Under the pieces are notes generated by a model. The model ran no database searches and was not told where the DNA came from. It saw only the letters and a list, made by a program, of their open reading frames with translations. The position numbers and the translations under genes were made by a program. Shown here in pieces: positions 1 through 11,345 of a stretch of DNA of 64,000 nucleotides. Positions within the stretch are counted from its first letter, which is position 1; every line of letters starts with the position of its first letter. Source of the stretch: Actinomycetota bacterium (GTDB lineage: Bacteria > Actinomycetota > Thermoleophilia > Gaiellales > Gaiellaceae); contig PKYN01000017.1 of NCBI GenBank assembly GCA_003132665.1, positions 25,996 through 89,995 on the forward strand, written 5' to 3'.

Positions 1-25
1 AGGACGTTTTTCCGGAGGAAAAAAC

Positions 26-1216
<1,191 letters not shown>

Positions 1217-1305
1217 GAGAGACAGGAAGCATTGAACGCGGGAGAGGTCGAAGCGGCGCCGGCTCGGCGCTCGGAGATCTCTCCCATTAACCAGGAGCCG
1301 TAGGC

Positions 1306-1614
1306 TTGCCACAGCACAAGATCCGAATTCGCCTCAAGGGCTATGACTACCAGCAGCTCGACAAATCTGCCTCGCAGATCGTCGAGACGGCCCAGCGCAC
1401 CGGTGCAACGATCACCGGGCCTGTCCCCTTGCCCACCGAGCGCAATGTCTATTGCGTGATCCGCAGTCCTTTCAAGGACAAGGATTCGCGCGAGCATTTC
1501 GAGATACGGACGCACAAGCGCTTGATCGACATTCACTCACCCACGCCGAAGACGGTCGACTCGCTGATGCGGCTCGACTTGCCGGCGGGCGTCGACATCG
1601 AGATCAAGCTCTAG
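1306..1614 (+). CDS. rpsJ: 30S ribosomal protein S10
   Basis: This is a component of the 30S head and also the NusE partner of NusB in antitermination. It has the usual length of 102 residues, with the family signature [27 protein letters not shown]. The start is a TTG with AGGAG about 9 nt upstream; no in-frame ATG or GTG sits near the conserved N-terminus ([14 protein letters not shown]). An 89-nt spacer separates it from tuf. It is the first gene of the S10 cluster. Confidence 0.97.
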   Translation: MPQHKIRIRLKGYDYQQLDKSASQIVETAQRTGATITGPVPLPTERNVYCVIRSPFKDKDSREHFEIRTHKRLIDIHSPTPKTVDSLMRLDLPAGVDIEIKL

Positions 1615-1631
1615 GTGGGCTGGAAGAGAAC

Positions 1632-2252
1632 GTGAAAGGCATAGTCGGCAAGAAGCTCGGGATGACCCAGCTCTTCGATCCGGAGAGCGGCGTCGTCACG
1701 TCCGTGACCGTGATCGAAGCCGGTCCCTGTCCGGTCGTGCACGTGAGGAAGCCCGAGACAGACGGCTACGAGGCAATTCAGCTCGCGTTCGAGCCGGTCG
1801 CCGAGCGCAAGATCACGAAGGGCGAGCTCGGTCACCTGCGCAAGACCGGCGCCGGCGCGCATCGCCACCTGGTCGAGTTCCGCGGCCCGAGTGAACTTGC
1901 CAGCGGAGACACCATCACCGTCGCGATCTTCCAGCCCGGCGACAAGATCAAGGTTTCGGGCATCTCGATCGGCAAGGGTTACCAGGGCACGATCAAGCGT
2001 CACAACTTCGCCAGCGGCCCCAAGTCGCACGGCTCGCACAACGTCCGCAAGCCGGGCTCGATCGGCGCCTCCGCCTGGCCGTCACGCGTCATGAAAGGCA
2101 TGAAAATGGCCGGGCGCATGGGCGGCAAGCGGGCCACGCAGGTTGGCCTGACGGTGCACGAGGTCGACGCGGAGCGGAACGTGATCATGGTCAAGGGCGC
2201 CGTGCCCGGTCCGAAAAACGGCATCGTCGAGATTCGCGAGGAGGCGAGATGA
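1632..2252 (+). CDS. rplC: 50S ribosomal protein L3
   Basis: L3 binds the 3' end of 23S rRNA and initiates 50S assembly. The frame is open much further upstream, but family homology begins at the GTG giving VKGIVGKKLGMTQLF, so 206 residues is the sensible length. The L3 signature GPKSHGSHNVRKPGSIG and the basic loop KMAGRMGGKRAT are present. The stop overlaps the rplD start by 4 nt (ATGA), which implies translational coupling. Confidence 0.96.
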   Translation: MKGIVGKKLGMTQLFDPESGVVTSVTVIEAGPCPVVHVRKPETDGYEAIQLAFEPVAERKITKGELGHLRKTGAGAHRHLVEFRGPSELASGDTITVAIFQPGDKIKVSGISIGKGYQGTIKRHNFASGPKSHGSHNVRKPGSIGASAWPSRVMKGMKMAGRMGGKRATQVGLTVHEVDAERNVIMVKGAVPGPKNGIVEIREEAR

Positions 2253-2923
2253 GCCCCGAGCAAGCGCCCGAGAGCAAGATCAAAGCTCCGCTCCTCAAGC
2301 TCGGAAAGGCCGCGGGCGAGGTTTCGTTGAGCCAGACCGTGTTCTCCGCCGAGGCCAAGCCGCACCTGCTGCATCAAGCTGTCCGAGCCGAGCTGGCGGC
2401 GGCGCGTCAAGGTACGCGCGGAGCCAAGAGCCGCGGGCTGGTCGCCGGCGGGCGCTCCAAGCCCTGGCGCCAGAAGGGCACCGGCCGGGCGCGAGCGGGA
2501 ACTACGCGGGCGCCTCACTGGACGGGCGGCGGCGTCGCCTTCGCACCCGTTGCCCGCGACTTCGGCTTCAAGGTCAATCGCAAGGAACGCCGCGCCGCAT
2601 TCGCAGGAGCGCTCTCGGAGCACGCCCGCCGCGGTTCGATCGCCGTCGTCGACGGAGCCGCCATTAGCGAGCCCTCGACGAAGAAGGCGCTCGAGTTGCT
2701 CGCCGGCTGGGAACACGCGCTTCCGCTACTGATCGTCGTTCAGCCCGACGAAGAGGCGCTTGTGAAGAGCGTCCGCAACCTTCCCCGCACGTTGGTCGTC
2801 CCGGCCAGCGAGCTGGGAGTCGCGGCTCTGGTCTGGGCGCGCTCGTTGCTGGTCAGCGAAGCCGCGCTACCGCTGGTTCTAACCAAGGCCGAGGCCGCTC
2901 CGCGCAAGGGAGAGTCGAAGTGA
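2249..2923 (+). CDS. rplD: 50S ribosomal protein L4
   Basis: L4 lines the peptide exit tunnel. The protein has 224 residues. The conserved extended loop is visible around residues 55-90 (GTRGAKSRGLVAGGRSKPWRQKGTGRARAG). It is followed by the typical alpha/beta domain with VVQPDEEALVKSVRNL. In other bacteria L4 represses the S10 operon; no leader structure for this was recognised here. It overlaps rplC and rplW by 4 nt on each side. Confidence 0.96.
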   Translation: MSPEQAPESKIKAPLLKLGKAAGEVSLSQTVFSAEAKPHLLHQAVRAELAAARQGTRGAKSRGLVAGGRSKPWRQKGTGRARAGTTRAPHWTGGGVAFAPVARDFGFKVNRKERRAAFAGALSEHARRGSIAVVDGAAISEPSTKKALELLAGWEHALPLLIVVQPDEEALVKSVRNLPRTLVVPASELGVAALVWARSLLVSEAALPLVLTKAEAAPRKGESK

Positions 2924-3216
2924 AGCTCGACCCAACCCAGATTCTGATCGCGCCTGTGGTCTCCGAGAAGAGCTACCACATGATCAACACACGCCAGTAC
3001 TGCTTCCGCGTTCACCAGGACGCTCACAAATTGCAGATACGCCAGGCCGTGGAGGCGCAGTTCGACGTCGAGGTCGAGTCGGTCAACATCATCTCTGTCC
3101 CGTCCAAGCCGAAGCGGCGCGGCCGAAGCAGCGGCCGCCGACCCGGTTGGAAGAAGGCCATCGTGAAGCTGCGCGAGGGCCACTCGATCGAGATCTTCCA
3201 GGGCGCGCAGGTCTAG
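2920..3216 (+). CDS. rplW: 50S ribosomal protein L23
   Basis: L23 sits at the tunnel exit and is the docking site for trigger factor and SRP. It has 98 residues, starting at a GTG that overlaps the rplD stop. The conserved IAPVVSEKSY motif is near residues 10-19 and the basic hairpin KPKRRGRSSGRRPGWKKA near 61-78. Its place in the S10 cluster confirms the call. Confidence 0.96.
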   Translation: MKLDPTQILIAPVVSEKSYHMINTRQYCFRVHQDAHKLQIRQAVEAQFDVEVESVNIISVPSKPKRRGRSSGRRPGWKKAIVKLREGHSIEIFQGAQV

Positions 3217-3234
3217 CAGAGAGGATCGAGCGAG

Positions 3235-4080
3235 ATGGCCGTACGCAGATATAAACCCACCACCCCCGGACGCCGCTTCATGTCGGTTGCGACCTTCGAC
3301 GAGGTCACCAAGACGACGCCCGAGAAGAGCCTGCTCGAGCCCTTGAAGAAGCAAGGTGGGCGCAACGTCTACGGCCGCATAACCACTCGCCATCAGGGTG
3401 GTGGCCACAAGCGCCGCTACCGCCTGATCGACTTCAAGCGGCTCAAGGACGGTGTTCCGGCCAAGGTGGCCGCAATCGAGTACGACCCCAACCGTTCGGC
3501 CCGCATAGCTCTACTCCACTACGTCGACGGCGCCAAGGCGTACATTCTGGCTCCTGCCGGCTTGATCGTGGGCGCCACCGTCGAGTCGGGGCCGAGCGCC
3601 GACATCAAGCCGGGCAATGCCTTGCCGATCGCCAACATTCCAACCGGCACGATGCTGCACAACGTCGAGCTGAAGCCGGGCAAGGGCGGCCAGATCGCTC
3701 GCAGCGCCGGCGCCAGTGTCCAACTCGTCGCCAAGGACGACCCTTACGGCGTGCTGCGTCTCCCCTCGGGCGAGATGCGCCGCGTACCGCTAACCTGCCG
3801 GGCCACGATCGGTCAGGTTGGCAACGTCGACCACTCGAACATCACCATCGGCAAGGCGGGACGCAACCGCTGGCGTGGAAAGCGCCCCACCGTGCGTGGA
3901 TCAGCCATGAACCCGGTTGACCATCCGCACGGCGGCGGCGAGGGCAAGTCGAAGGGCGGGCGCCATCCGGTGACTCCGTGGGGCGTGCCGACGCTCGGTA
4001 AGCGCACTCGCCACAAGCACAAGGAATCGAACAAGTTGATCGTCCGTCCGCGCAGGCGCGGCAAGGAAAGAAGCCGCTAG
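3235..4080 (+). CDS. rplB: 50S ribosomal protein L2
   Basis: L2 is needed for subunit association and for the peptidyl-transferase centre. It has 281 residues. The diagnostic [30 protein letters not shown] stretch near the C-terminus contains the conserved histidine of HPHGGGEG. The N-terminal OB region carries [20 protein letters not shown]. It is preceded by a short gap after rplW with GAGAGGA as ribosome site. No unusual features. Confidence 0.98.
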   Translation: MAVRRYKPTTPGRRFMSVATFDEVTKTTPEKSLLEPLKKQGGRNVYGRITTRHQGGGHKRRYRLIDFKRLKDGVPAKVAAIEYDPNRSARIALLHYVDGAKAYILAPAGLIVGATVESGPSADIKPGNALPIANIPTGTMLHNVELKPGKGGQIARSAGASVQLVAKDDPYGVLRLPSGEMRRVPLTCRATIGQVGNVDHSNITIGKAGRNRWRGKRPTVRGSAMNPVDHPHGGGEGKSKGGRHPVTPWGVPTLGKRTRHKHKESNKLIVRPRRRGKERSR

Positions 4081-4130
4081 CCCGCCGGGCGCGCGTGCTG
4101 TCGAGAACGAGTCAGAGAGGGATTTAGAGC

Positions 4131-4415
4131 GTGAGCAGATCGTCGAAAAAGGGGCCGTTCGTGGAAGAGCGCCTGTTGGCGCGGGTCAAGAGCATGAACG
4201 ACACCGGCAGCAAGCAGGTCATCAAGACCTGGTCGCGCGCCTCGACCATCTTCCCGGAGATGGTTGGGCACACGATCGCCGTTTACGACGGGCGCAAGCA
4301 CGTGCCGGTGTTCATCGACGAGGCCATGGTTGGACACAAGCTGGGCGAGTTCGCCCTCACGCGCACTTTCCGCGGCCACGCCGGCGACCGGCAGGCGAAG
4401 GTCAAGAGACACTGA
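4131..4415 (+). CDS. rpsS: 30S ribosomal protein S19
   Basis: S19 pairs with S13 in the 30S head. It has 94 residues and a GTG start. The family motif [15 protein letters not shown] is at the N-terminus, and the signature [15 protein letters not shown] near residues 69-83 is clear. It sits between rplB and rplV as expected. Confidence 0.97.
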   Translation: MSRSSKKGPFVEERLLARVKSMNDTGSKQVIKTWSRASTIFPEMVGHTIAVYDGRKHVPVFIDEAMVGHKLGEFALTRTFRGHAGDRQAKVKRH

Positions 4416-4425
4416 GACAGGCGAG

Positions 4426-5028
4426 ATGGCACAGGCACAAACACAGACAATCCGCGAAGTACGGGCCCAAGCAAAGTGGGTTCACTGCTCGGCGCGCAAG
4501 GCGCGACTCGTGCTGGACGCGATCCGTGGACGCAGCGTGCCCGAGGCGCGAACCGTTCTCGCTTTCTCGACCCGGGACGTCGCGCGCGACATCGACAAGG
4601 TGCTGCGCTCGGCCGTTGCCAACGCCGAGGCGAATCACGGCTTCTACGGCGACGAGATGATCATCTCGGCCTGCTTCGCCGACGAAGGCCCGGTCTTGAA
4701 GCGCTGGAAGCCGCGCGCTCGCGGCCGCGCCGATCGCATGATCAAGGGGACCTGCCACATCACGATCAGGCTTGCATCGCTCACCCCGCCGCACGAGATC
4801 GTCAAGCCGGCGAAGCCGGCCGCGACGAGCGCGTCCGCGCCGAGCGAGGCGCCCGAGTCGACCGTCGCGGGAACCCCCGCAGAGACTGAGGCAAGCGCGG
4901 TAGAGGCCAAGCCGAAAGCGCCGAGGAAGGCAGCCCTCAAACCACGCGCAAAGAAAACCGACAAGGGCGAGGCCAAGCCGAAAGCGGCAAGGAAGCGCAA
5001 GCCCTCGAGCAAGAAGACAGAGGAGTAG
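4426..5028 (+). CDS. rplV: 50S ribosomal protein L22 with Ala/Lys-rich tail
   Basis: L22 lines the exit tunnel. The ATG is preceded by GAGACAGGCGAG; the frame is open further upstream but homology starts here. The core (residues 1 to about 115) carries the signature [14 protein letters not shown] and ends near TCHITIRL. The remaining 80 or so residues are a low-complexity tail rich in Ala, Pro, Glu and Lys, becoming strongly basic ([16 protein letters not shown]). The total of 200 residues compares with about 110-130 in most bacteria. Similar tails are known in other high-GC Actinomycetota. The role of the tail is unknown. Confidence 0.96.
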   Translation: MAQAQTQTIREVRAQAKWVHCSARKARLVLDAIRGRSVPEARTVLAFSTRDVARDIDKVLRSAVANAEANHGFYGDEMIISACFADEGPVLKRWKPRARGRADRMIKGTCHITIRLASLTPPHEIVKPAKPAATSASAPSEAPESTVAGTPAETEASAVEAKPKAPRKAALKPRAKKTDKGEAKPKAARKRKPSSKKTEE

Positions 5029-5030
5029 GG

Positions 5031-6362
5031 ATGGGTCAGAAGGTTCACCCGGGCGGTTTGCGCGTCGGCGTCATCCAGAACTGGAAGTCGAACTGGTTCG
5101 CCGGACCGAAGGAGTTCTCGAGTTGGCTGATCGAGGACGTGCAGATCCGCGATCACATCTACGGCAAGCTCGCGCACGCCGGGCTTTCGGACATCCTCAT
5201 CCGCAAGGACAAGCAGCGCGTCACCGTGGATATCTACACGGCTCGCCCGGGCATCGTGATCGGCAAGTCGGGCGTCGAGGTGGACGCTCTGCGCCGCGAG
5301 CTGCACGCCATCACGCACAAGAACGTTCACATCAACATCAACGAGATCAAGCGTCCCGAGCTCGATGCGAAGCTGGTCGCCCAGTCGGTGGCAGAGCAGC
5401 TCCAGAACCGGGTCAGCTTCCGCCGCGCGATGAAGCGCGCGCTTGCCTCGGGCATTCGCTCGGGCGCCCAGGGAATCAAGATCGCCTGCTCGGGGCGGCT
5501 CGGCGGCACCGAGATGAGCCGATCGGAGAGCTACTCCGAGGGCCGCGTTCCGCTGCACACGATCCGAGCCGATATCGACTACGGCTTCACCGAAGCACGT
5601 ACGACGTTCGGACGAATCGGCGTCAAGGTTTGGATCAACAAGGGCGAGATCATGCCCGAAGGCTATGAAGGCCTCCAGGGCGGTCGCGAGTCGCGGCTGG
5701 GCGAGCAGGATCAGGCCCGGCGCAGGGGCTCCGGCGGCGGCGAGGGGCTCGCCGGCGGTCGCGACGGTGGTCGCGGGCGCAGCGTCGACCGAGAAGGATT
5801 AGGACCAGTGCGCAAGAGCCGTCGTTCCGGCTCGCGCGGTCAAGGACGCCCGGGGGGCCGGCCGCGTCCCGATGCCTCGGCCAAGCCGGGCGAGGCGGCG
5901 GCCTCGACCAAGCCGGTCGAAGCGGTGCCGCAGGCTGCGGCGGTCACCGAGCCCGTAACCCCGGTCGAGACGACCGAGGCCGTAGTCGCGAAGCCCGAGG
6001 TCAAGGCCGAGAAGCCCAAGATCGCCCCCGAGGAGACGAAGGCAACGGCCGCCAAGGCCAAGCCCGCCGAGCCGAAGGCAACGGCCGCCAAGGCCAAGCC
6101 CGCCGAGCCGAAGGCAACCGCCACCAAGGCCAAGCCGGCTACCGCCAAGGCCAAGCCCGCCGAGCCGAAGGCAAAGCCAGAGGCAGACGAGAAGGCAGCG
6201 GCCGCCAAGGCCAAGCCTGCCGACGAGAAGGCGAAGCCGGCCGCGAAGAAGGCTCCCGCAAAGAGCAAGGCAAAGGCCTCCGAGCCCGAGACCCCGAGCA
6301 AGCCGGCCGCCAAGCGGGCGCCGCGCAAGAAGTCCGAGACCGAGACCAAGGGTGAGAGCTAG
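5031..6362 (+). CDS. rpsC: 30S ribosomal protein S3 with ~200-residue basic low-complexity tail
   Basis: S3 lines the mRNA entry channel and binds mRNA. The core spans residues 1 to about 210: [13 protein letters not shown] at the N-terminus, the KH domain with [14 protein letters not shown] near 69-82, and the C-terminal signature ending at [14 protein letters not shown]. Beyond it lies an Arg/Gly-rich linker followed by about 180 residues built from Ala/Lys/Pro/Glu repeats ([11 protein letters not shown] units). The total of 443 residues is about twice the usual length. The tail stays in frame to a stop that overlaps rplP, so it is part of the gene. Confidence 0.96.
   Translation: MGQKVHPGGLRVGVIQNWKSNWFAGPKEFSSWLIEDVQIRDHIYGKLAHAGLSDILIRKDKQRVTVDIYTARPGIVIGKSGVEVDALRRELHAITHKNVHININEIKRPELDAKLVAQSVAEQLQNRVSFRRAMKRALASGIRSGAQGIKIACSGRLGGTEMSRSESYSEGRVPLHTIRADIDYGFTEARTTFGRIGVKVWINKGEIMPEGYEGLQGGRESRLGEQDQARRRGSGGGEGLAGGRDGGRGRSVDREGLGPVRKSRRSGSRGQGRPGGRPRPDASAKPGEAAASTKPVEAVPQAAAVTEPVTPVETTEAVVAKPEVKAEKPKIAPEETKATAAKAKPAEPKATAAKAKPAEPKATATKAKPATAKAKPAEPKAKPEADEKAAAAKAKPADEKAKPAAKKAPAKSKAKASEPETPSKPAAKRAPRKKSETETKGES
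6042..6113 (+). repeat. 36-bp tandem repeat inside rpsC tail
   Basis: Two perfect 36-bp units (6042-6077 and 6078-6113) encode [12 protein letters not shown]. Degenerate further copies follow to about 6180. A perfect DNA-level repeat in a coding tail suggests recent expansion by slippage or unequal exchange; the reading frame is kept because the unit length is a multiple of three. Confidence 0.85.
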
Positions 6363-6787
6363 TGCTACTTCCGCGCAAGACCAAGTTTCGCAAGATGCAC
6401 CGTGGGCGGCGGCGTGGCTATTCCAAGGGCCAGACGACCGTGCAGTTCGGCGACTACGGACTCAAGGCACTCGACGCTGGTTGGATCACCAACCGGCAGA
6501 TCGAAGCTGCTCGTATCGCCATGACACGTAAGATCAAGCGCGGCGGCAAGGTCTGGATCAACGTCTTCCCCGACAAGACCTACACCAAGAAGCCGGCCGA
6601 GACGCGCATGGGCAAGGGCAAAGGGTCGCCTGAGGGATGGGTGGCCGTGATCAAGCCCGGGCGAGTCATGTTCGAGCTGGCCGGGGTTGCCGAACCGCTT
6701 GCGAAAGAGGCGCTGCGGCTGGCAGGCCAGAAGCTTGCCGTCAAGACGAAGATCGTCGCGCGGGAGAGTGGTCCATATGAAAGCTAA
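6362..6787 (+). CDS. rplP: 50S ribosomal protein L16
   Basis: L16 organises the A site on 23S rRNA. It has 141 residues. The GTG start shares one base with the rpsC TAG. The family features [19 protein letters not shown] at the N-terminus and [24 protein letters not shown] are intact. The end overlaps rpmC by 11 nt. Confidence 0.97.
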   Translation: MLLPRKTKFRKMHRGRRRGYSKGQTTVQFGDYGLKALDAGWITNRQIEAARIAMTRKIKRGGKVWINVFPDKTYTKKPAETRMGKGKGSPEGWVAVIKPGRVMFELAGVAEPLAKEALRLAGQKLAVKTKIVARESGPYES

Positions 6788-6980
6788 GGAGATACGCGAG
6801 CTGAGCGACGAAGAGCTGGAGCGGAAGTTGACAGACACCCGCCAGGAGCTCTTCAATCTTCGCTTCCAGTCTGTGACGGGTGCGCTGGAGAACCCGGCGC
6901 GGATCACGCTCGTGAAGCGTGACATCGCGCGCATCATCACGATTCGCGCTGAGCGCCAAGCGGCGCCGGAGAGGCAATAA
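6777..6980 (+). CDS. rpmC: 50S ribosomal protein L29
   Basis: L29 is a two-helix protein near the tunnel exit. It has 67 residues. The ATG at 6777 gives [18 protein letters not shown] and the conserved [20 protein letters not shown]. The gene begins inside the last codons of rplP, so translation is probably coupled. Upstream in-frame codons lie within rplP and show no L29 homology. Confidence 0.95.
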   Translation: MKAKEIRELSDEELERKLTDTRQELFNLRFQSVTGALENPARITLVKRDIARIITIRAERQAAPERQ

Positions 6981-6984
6981 GTAG

Positions 6985-7755
6985 ATGGCAGAGAACAAGA
7001 GCAATTCGAGCGAAGACAAGGCCGCAGCCGAGGCCGCAGCCGAGGCTGCGGAGACGGCCGCCGAGGTGACCGAGCAGGCCGCCGAGGCCACGCCCGAGCC
7101 GGAGACTGCTTCCGAGCAGCCGGGTAGCGACGTCGAGCCGGAAGCGGAAGCTACGCCGGAGCCCGACGCGGCGCCCGAGGCCGAAGCCGCGCCAGACGAG
7201 CCGAAGACCGAAGCGATGCCTGAGGCCGCAGCCGCGCCGGAAGAGCCGGAGGCCGAAGCGACCCCCGAGGCCGAAACCGAGGCAGCACCGGAAGCAGCCG
7301 AAGCCGAGACTGCAGCGAGCGCGCCAGAAGCCGAGGCCACGCCCGAGCCGGAAGCCGCGCCAGCGCAGCGGCCGAAGCGAACACGCCCTCAGCGTCATGT
7401 TCCTCGCAGCGAGCGCCGTAAGCGCCCGGTGAAGGTGCGAGCCACGAAGCCCGCCAAGAAGGGCACTCGCAAGCCGCTCGTCCGGCTACCCAAGCCGGAG
7501 GCAGAGCGCGGAAGCCGCCAGGAGCGCCGTGGTGTAGTCGTCTCCTCAGTGATGGACAAGACGATCGTCGTCAAGGTTGACACGATCAAAGCGCACACCA
7601 AGTACCGCAAGGTAGTGCGCCGCTCGAAGAAGTACCACGCTCACGACGAGGAGAACACAGCCAAGGTCGGCGACATCGTTCGCATCGTCGAGACGCGTCC
7701 TCTTTCGGCCACCAAGTCCTGGCGTGTCGTGGAGATCGTGGAGGTTGCCAAGTGA
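6985..7755 (+). CDS. rpsQ: 30S ribosomal protein S17 with long acidic N-terminal extension
   Basis: The C-terminal 80 or so residues (about 175-256) are a normal S17 OB-fold: [19 protein letters not shown], then [38 protein letters not shown]. In front is an extension of about 170 residues. The first 130 are highly acidic (Glu/Ala/Pro repeats); the rest is basic (Arg/Lys-rich). The ATG has no good competitor closer to the core, and the frame is open without interruption from just after rpmC. Usual S17 length is about 85-100 residues, so this is an unusual extension. Confidence 0.93.
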   Translation: MAENKSNSSEDKAAAEAAAEAAETAAEVTEQAAEATPEPETASEQPGSDVEPEAEATPEPDAAPEAEAAPDEPKTEAMPEAAAAPEEPEAEATPEAETEAAPEAAEAETAASAPEAEATPEPEAAPAQRPKRTRPQRHVPRSERRKRPVKVRATKPAKKGTRKPLVRLPKPEAERGSRQERRGVVVSSVMDKTIVVKVDTIKAHTKYRKVVRRSKKYHAHDEENTAKVGDIVRIVETRPLSATKSWRVVEIVEVAK

Positions 7756-7771
7756 GGACGGAGGCGACCAG

Positions 7772-8140
7772 ATGATTCAGCAAGAGTCGCGTCTCCGCGT
7801 GGCCGACAACACCGGCGCGCGCGAGCTTCTCTGTATTCGCGTCATGGGCGGCTCGCACCGTCGCTACGCCCGCGTGGGCGACATCATCGTCGCCACCGTC
7901 AAGTCGGCGACTCCGCAGGGCCAGGTCAAAAAAGGCGACGTCGTCAAGGCGGTCGTCGTGCGCACCAAAAAGGCCTATGCCCGCGAGGACGGCACCCAGA
8001 TCGCCTTTGACGAAAACGCGGCTGTGATCATCGACGCCCAGCGCAATCCGCGCGGAACGCGCATCTTCGGCCCGGTTGCCCGCGAGCTGCGCGAGAGGAA
8101 TTTCATGAAGATCGTCTCCCTGGCACCAGAGGTGTTGTGA
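7772..8140 (+). CDS. rplN: 50S ribosomal protein L14
   Basis: L14 contributes to an intersubunit bridge. It has 122 residues, the standard length. It begins [28 protein letters not shown] and ends [12 protein letters not shown], both diagnostic. GAGGACGGAGGCGACCAG before the ATG supplies the ribosome site. The stop overlaps the rplX start (TGATG). Confidence 0.97.
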   Translation: MIQQESRLRVADNTGARELLCIRVMGGSHRRYARVGDIIVATVKSATPQGQVKKGDVVKAVVVRTKKAYAREDGTQIAFDENAAVIIDAQRNPRGTRIFGPVARELRERNFMKIVSLAPEVL

Positions 8141-8507
8141 TGGCAGTCAAGCTGAAAATCAAGAAGGGCGACCTGGTCGAGATCTTGAGCGGCAAGGACA
8201 AGGGCAAGCAGGGCCGCGTCATCGAATCGCGCCCGCGCGAGCGCCGCGTCGTCGTCGAGAACCTGAACCAGATCAAGCGCCACACCCGGCCGCGGGCAAT
8301 GAAGAACGCCAGTCGCATGGGCAGCCCGCAAGTAGTGCCCGGCGGAATTATCGAGAAGCCGGCTCCGATCGACGCCTCGAACGTGATGATCGTCTGCCCG
8401 GTCTGCAACAAGACAACGCGGGTCGGCGTGAAGGTCGTTGAGCGTCATGGCGAGATGCGCAAGGTGCGCGTCTGCCGACGCGAAGGATGCGGTCAGGAGA
8501 TCGACAA

Positions 8508-8511
<4 letters not shown>
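8140..8511 (+). CDS. rplX: 50S ribosomal protein L24 with zinc ribbon
   Basis: L24 is an early assembly protein. It has 123 residues from the ATG that overlaps the rplN stop; a GTG one codon earlier is possible. The KOW motif region [18 protein letters not shown] lies at residues 10-27. The C-terminal extension carries four zinc-ligand cysteines, Cys86, Cys89, Cys112 and Cys117 (CPVC and CRREGC). This ribbon is absent from E. coli L24 but occurs in various other bacteria. Confidence 0.96.
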
Positions 8512-9093
<582 letters not shown>

Positions 9094-9101
<8 letters not shown>

Positions 9102-9279
9102 GAAGTCACTAGTAGTCAAGCAAGCTAGGTCTCACCGCTTCAGCACGCGTCGGTATTCGCGCTGCCAGCGTTGTGGCCGCCCGCGCGCGGTTTTCCGCAA
9201 GTTCAAGCTCTGCCGCATCTGTTTGCGCGAGCTTGCTCACGAGGGTGTCATTCCTGGGATGACCAAGAGTTCCTGGTAG
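9094..9279 (+). CDS. rpsZ: 30S ribosomal protein S14, zinc-binding (type Z)
   Basis: This is the short S14 of 61 residues. It starts at a GTG inside the end of rplE ([16 protein letters not shown]). The zinc ligands are Cys24, Cys27, Cys40 and Cys43 (CQRC and CRIC). It ends with the usual [11 protein letters not shown]. It belongs to the zinc-dependent class; no zinc-free paralogue occurs in the window. Confidence 0.97.
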
Positions 9280-9291
9280 GAGGGTGCGACC

Positions 9292-9687
9292 GTGCAGACC
9301 GATCCAATAGCCGACATGCTTACCCGTATCCGCAACGCCAACAAGGCGCTGCAGGAAGAGGTGCGCATGCCGACCTCACGCATCAAGGAGTCGATCGCGC
9401 GCATCCTCGTCGAGGAGGGCTACGTGCGCGACCTTCGAGTCGAGAAGGGCGAGAGCTTCGACTCGCTGGTCATTCAGCTCAAGTTCGGACGCAACCGCGA
9501 GCGGGTCATCAGTGGCCTGCGCCGTGTCTCGCGTCCCGGCCGTCGCGTATACGCCAAGGGCGATCGCCTGCCGCGCGTACTCGGTGGCATGGGCACCGCT
9601 ATCCTTTCCACCTCCAAGGGCCTCATCACGAGCCGCCGCGCTCAAGAGGAAGGCATCGGGGGCGAGGTCATCTGCTTTGTTTGGTGA
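9292..9687 (+). CDS. rpsH: 30S ribosomal protein S8
   Basis: S8 binds the central domain of 16S rRNA and in many bacteria represses the spc operon. It has 131 residues and a GTG start ([19 protein letters not shown]). The C-terminal signature [27 protein letters not shown] is intact. A 53-nt gap follows before rplF, the largest in this stretch. Confidence 0.97.
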   Translation: MQTDPIADMLTRIRNANKALQEEVRMPTSRIKESIARILVEEGYVRDLRVEKGESFDSLVIQLKFGRNRERVISGLRRVSRPGRRVYAKGDRLPRVLGGMGTAILSTSKGLITSRRAQEEGIGGEVICFVW

Positions 9688-9740
9688 GTACCGACGAGAG
9701 TCCGGCGCTTTTTGCCGGCGAGTGAAGGGCGTTTACTGAC

Positions 9741-10274
9741 GTGAGTCGTATTGGCAGAAAACCGATTGAAGTACCGAGCGGAGTCACCGTCACGATCGCG
9801 CCTGGGCGCGTCGAGGTGAGTGGGCCGCTGGGCACCCTCTCGCAGGTCGTTCCGCAGCGGATGAAGATCGAGCAGGAAGACGGTCAGGTCGTCGTCACCA
9901 GGCCGACCGACCGCGGCGACGATCGCGCTCTGCACGGCCTCACTCGTACGCTCGTCGCGAACATGGTGGAGGGAGTTGCCAGGGGTTTCTCCAAGCAACT
10001 TGAGATTCAGGGAGTCGGTTACCGCGCGACGCTCAAGGGGAAAGACCTCGAGCTTGCGGTCGGCTACTCGCACATGGTGGTCATCAAGCCGCGCGACGGA
10101 ATCGACTTCGAAGTCCCCGCCCCGACTCAGGTCATCGTCAAGGGCACCGACAAGCAGAAGGTCGGGCAGACCGCCGCCGAGATTCGTGCCGTGCGTCCGC
10201 CCGAGCCCTACAAGGGCAAGGGCATTCGCTACGTCGGCGAGCACGTACGCCGGAAGGTTGGTAAGCGGGCATGA
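9741..10274 (+). CDS. rplF: 50S ribosomal protein L6
   Basis: L6 sits near the factor-binding site. It has 177 residues and a GTG start ([17 protein letters not shown]). It shows the two repeated L6 folds and the C-terminal motif [22 protein letters not shown]. The stop overlaps rplR by 4 nt. Confidence 0.97.
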   Translation: MSRIGRKPIEVPSGVTVTIAPGRVEVSGPLGTLSQVVPQRMKIEQEDGQVVVTRPTDRGDDRALHGLTRTLVANMVEGVARGFSKQLEIQGVGYRATLKGKDLELAVGYSHMVVIKPRDGIDFEVPAPTQVIVKGTDKQKVGQTAAEIRAVRPPEPYKGKGIRYVGEHVRRKVGKRA

Positions 10275-10627
10275 GCACTCTCACTACACGTGAAGCACGC
10301 ATTCGTCGCCATCGGCGCGTGCGCAGCAAGGTCGCCGGCACGGCCGAGCGGCCGCGCCTGGCTGTCTTCCGCTCCAACCGGGGCATCTCGGCCCAGCTCG
10401 TGGACGACGAGAGCGGACGTACGCTCGCCGCCTCCGCCTGGACGGGCCTGCCCAAGAGCTTCAAAGGCAACAAGACCGCCCAGGCAGCTGAGGTTGGCAA
10501 GCGCCTGGCGGCGAGCGCGAGCAAGGCCGGGGTCGAGGCCTGCGTCTTTGATCGTGCCGGTTACCTCTACCACGGTCGTGTCAAGGCGCTCGCGGAAGCG
10601 GCGCGCGAAGGAGGACTCAAGTTTTGA
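10271..10627 (+). CDS. rplR: 50S ribosomal protein L18
   Basis: L18 is a 5S rRNA-binding protein. It has 118 residues. It has the expected [37 protein letters not shown] start, and the C-terminus [27 protein letters not shown] is the classic signature. The ATG overlaps the rplF stop, and the end overlaps the TTG start of rpsE. Confidence 0.97.
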   Translation: MSTLTTREARIRRHRRVRSKVAGTAERPRLAVFRSNRGISAQLVDDESGRTLAASAWTGLPKSFKGNKTAQAAEVGKRLAASASKAGVEACVFDRAGYLYHGRVKALAEAAREGGLKF

Positions 10628-11163
10628 GAAACGTAGATTCATCCGAGCCGCGTGAGCTGAAAGAGCGCGTGATCGAGATCAACCGCGTCGCCAAGGTAGT
10701 AAAGGGTGGCCGGCGGTTCTCCTTTACCGCGCTGGTGGCGATCGGCGACGAGATCGACCGTGTCGGCGTCGGCTACGGGAAGGCGCGCGAGGTTCCGCTG
10801 GCGATCACCAAGGCAGTCGAGGACGCCAAGAAGAACATCTTCACGGTGCCCAAGCACAACACCACGATCACGCACGGGACAACCGGGAAGTTCGACGCGG
10901 CGCGCGTGATGCTCAGGCCCGCCAGCGAAGGCACCGGCGTCATCGCCGGCGGCGGCGTGCGAGCGGTGCTCGAGCTCGCCGGCATCCACGACATTCTCGC
11001 CAAGAGTCTTGGCACGACCAATCCGATCAACATGGCCAAGGCGACGGTAAACGCTCTCAAGAGCCTGCGCCGGCCCGAAGACGTAGCGCGCATTCGCGGC
11101 AAGTCCATTGCCGAGGTGCTGCCGCCGCGCGCGGCCGCCAAGACGACGGAGGCATCCGCCTGA
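10624..11163 (+). CDS. rpsE: 30S ribosomal protein S5
   Basis: S5 acts in decoding accuracy and the mRNA entry site. It has 179 residues from a TTG that overlaps the rplR stop. The double-stranded RNA-binding motif [33 protein letters not shown] is at about residues 28-60. The signature [22 protein letters not shown] follows. The stop shares a base with the rpmD ATG. Confidence 0.96.
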   Translation: MRNVDSSEPRELKERVIEINRVAKVVKGGRRFSFTALVAIGDEIDRVGVGYGKAREVPLAITKAVEDAKKNIFTVPKHNTTITHGTTGKFDAARVMLRPASEGTGVIAGGGVRAVLELAGIHDILAKSLGTTNPINMAKATVNALKSLRRPEDVARIRGKSIAEVLPPRAAAKTTEASA

Positions 11164-11345
11164 TGGCTCGGCTGCGCATCACTCAGACCAAGAGCGTGAT
11201 CACTCAGAGCCCCCGGCACCGCGGAACGCTGCGCGCGCTCGGGCTTGGACGCATCGGTCGCTCGGTCGAGCACGATGAGAGCCCGGAATTGACCGGCATG
11301 CTCCGGCAGATCAACCATCTCGTCAAGGTCGAGGAAGCGAAATGA
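11163..11345 (+). CDS. rpmD: 50S ribosomal protein L30
   Basis: L30 has 60 residues. The standard pattern ARLRITQTKSVI, then HRGTLRALGLGRIGRSVEHDESPELTGML, is complete. It is tightly packed between rpsE and rplO with overlapping ends on both sides. Confidence 0.96.
   Translation: MARLRITQTKSVITQSPRHRGTLRALGLGRIGRSVEHDESPELTGMLRQINHLVKVEEAK

Noticed and set aside
4810-6360. Ala/Lys repeats in rplV and rpsC as possible assembly errors
   Set aside because: Both tails stay in frame to stops that fit the spacing with the next genes, and similar tails occur on several proteins, so they are treated as real.
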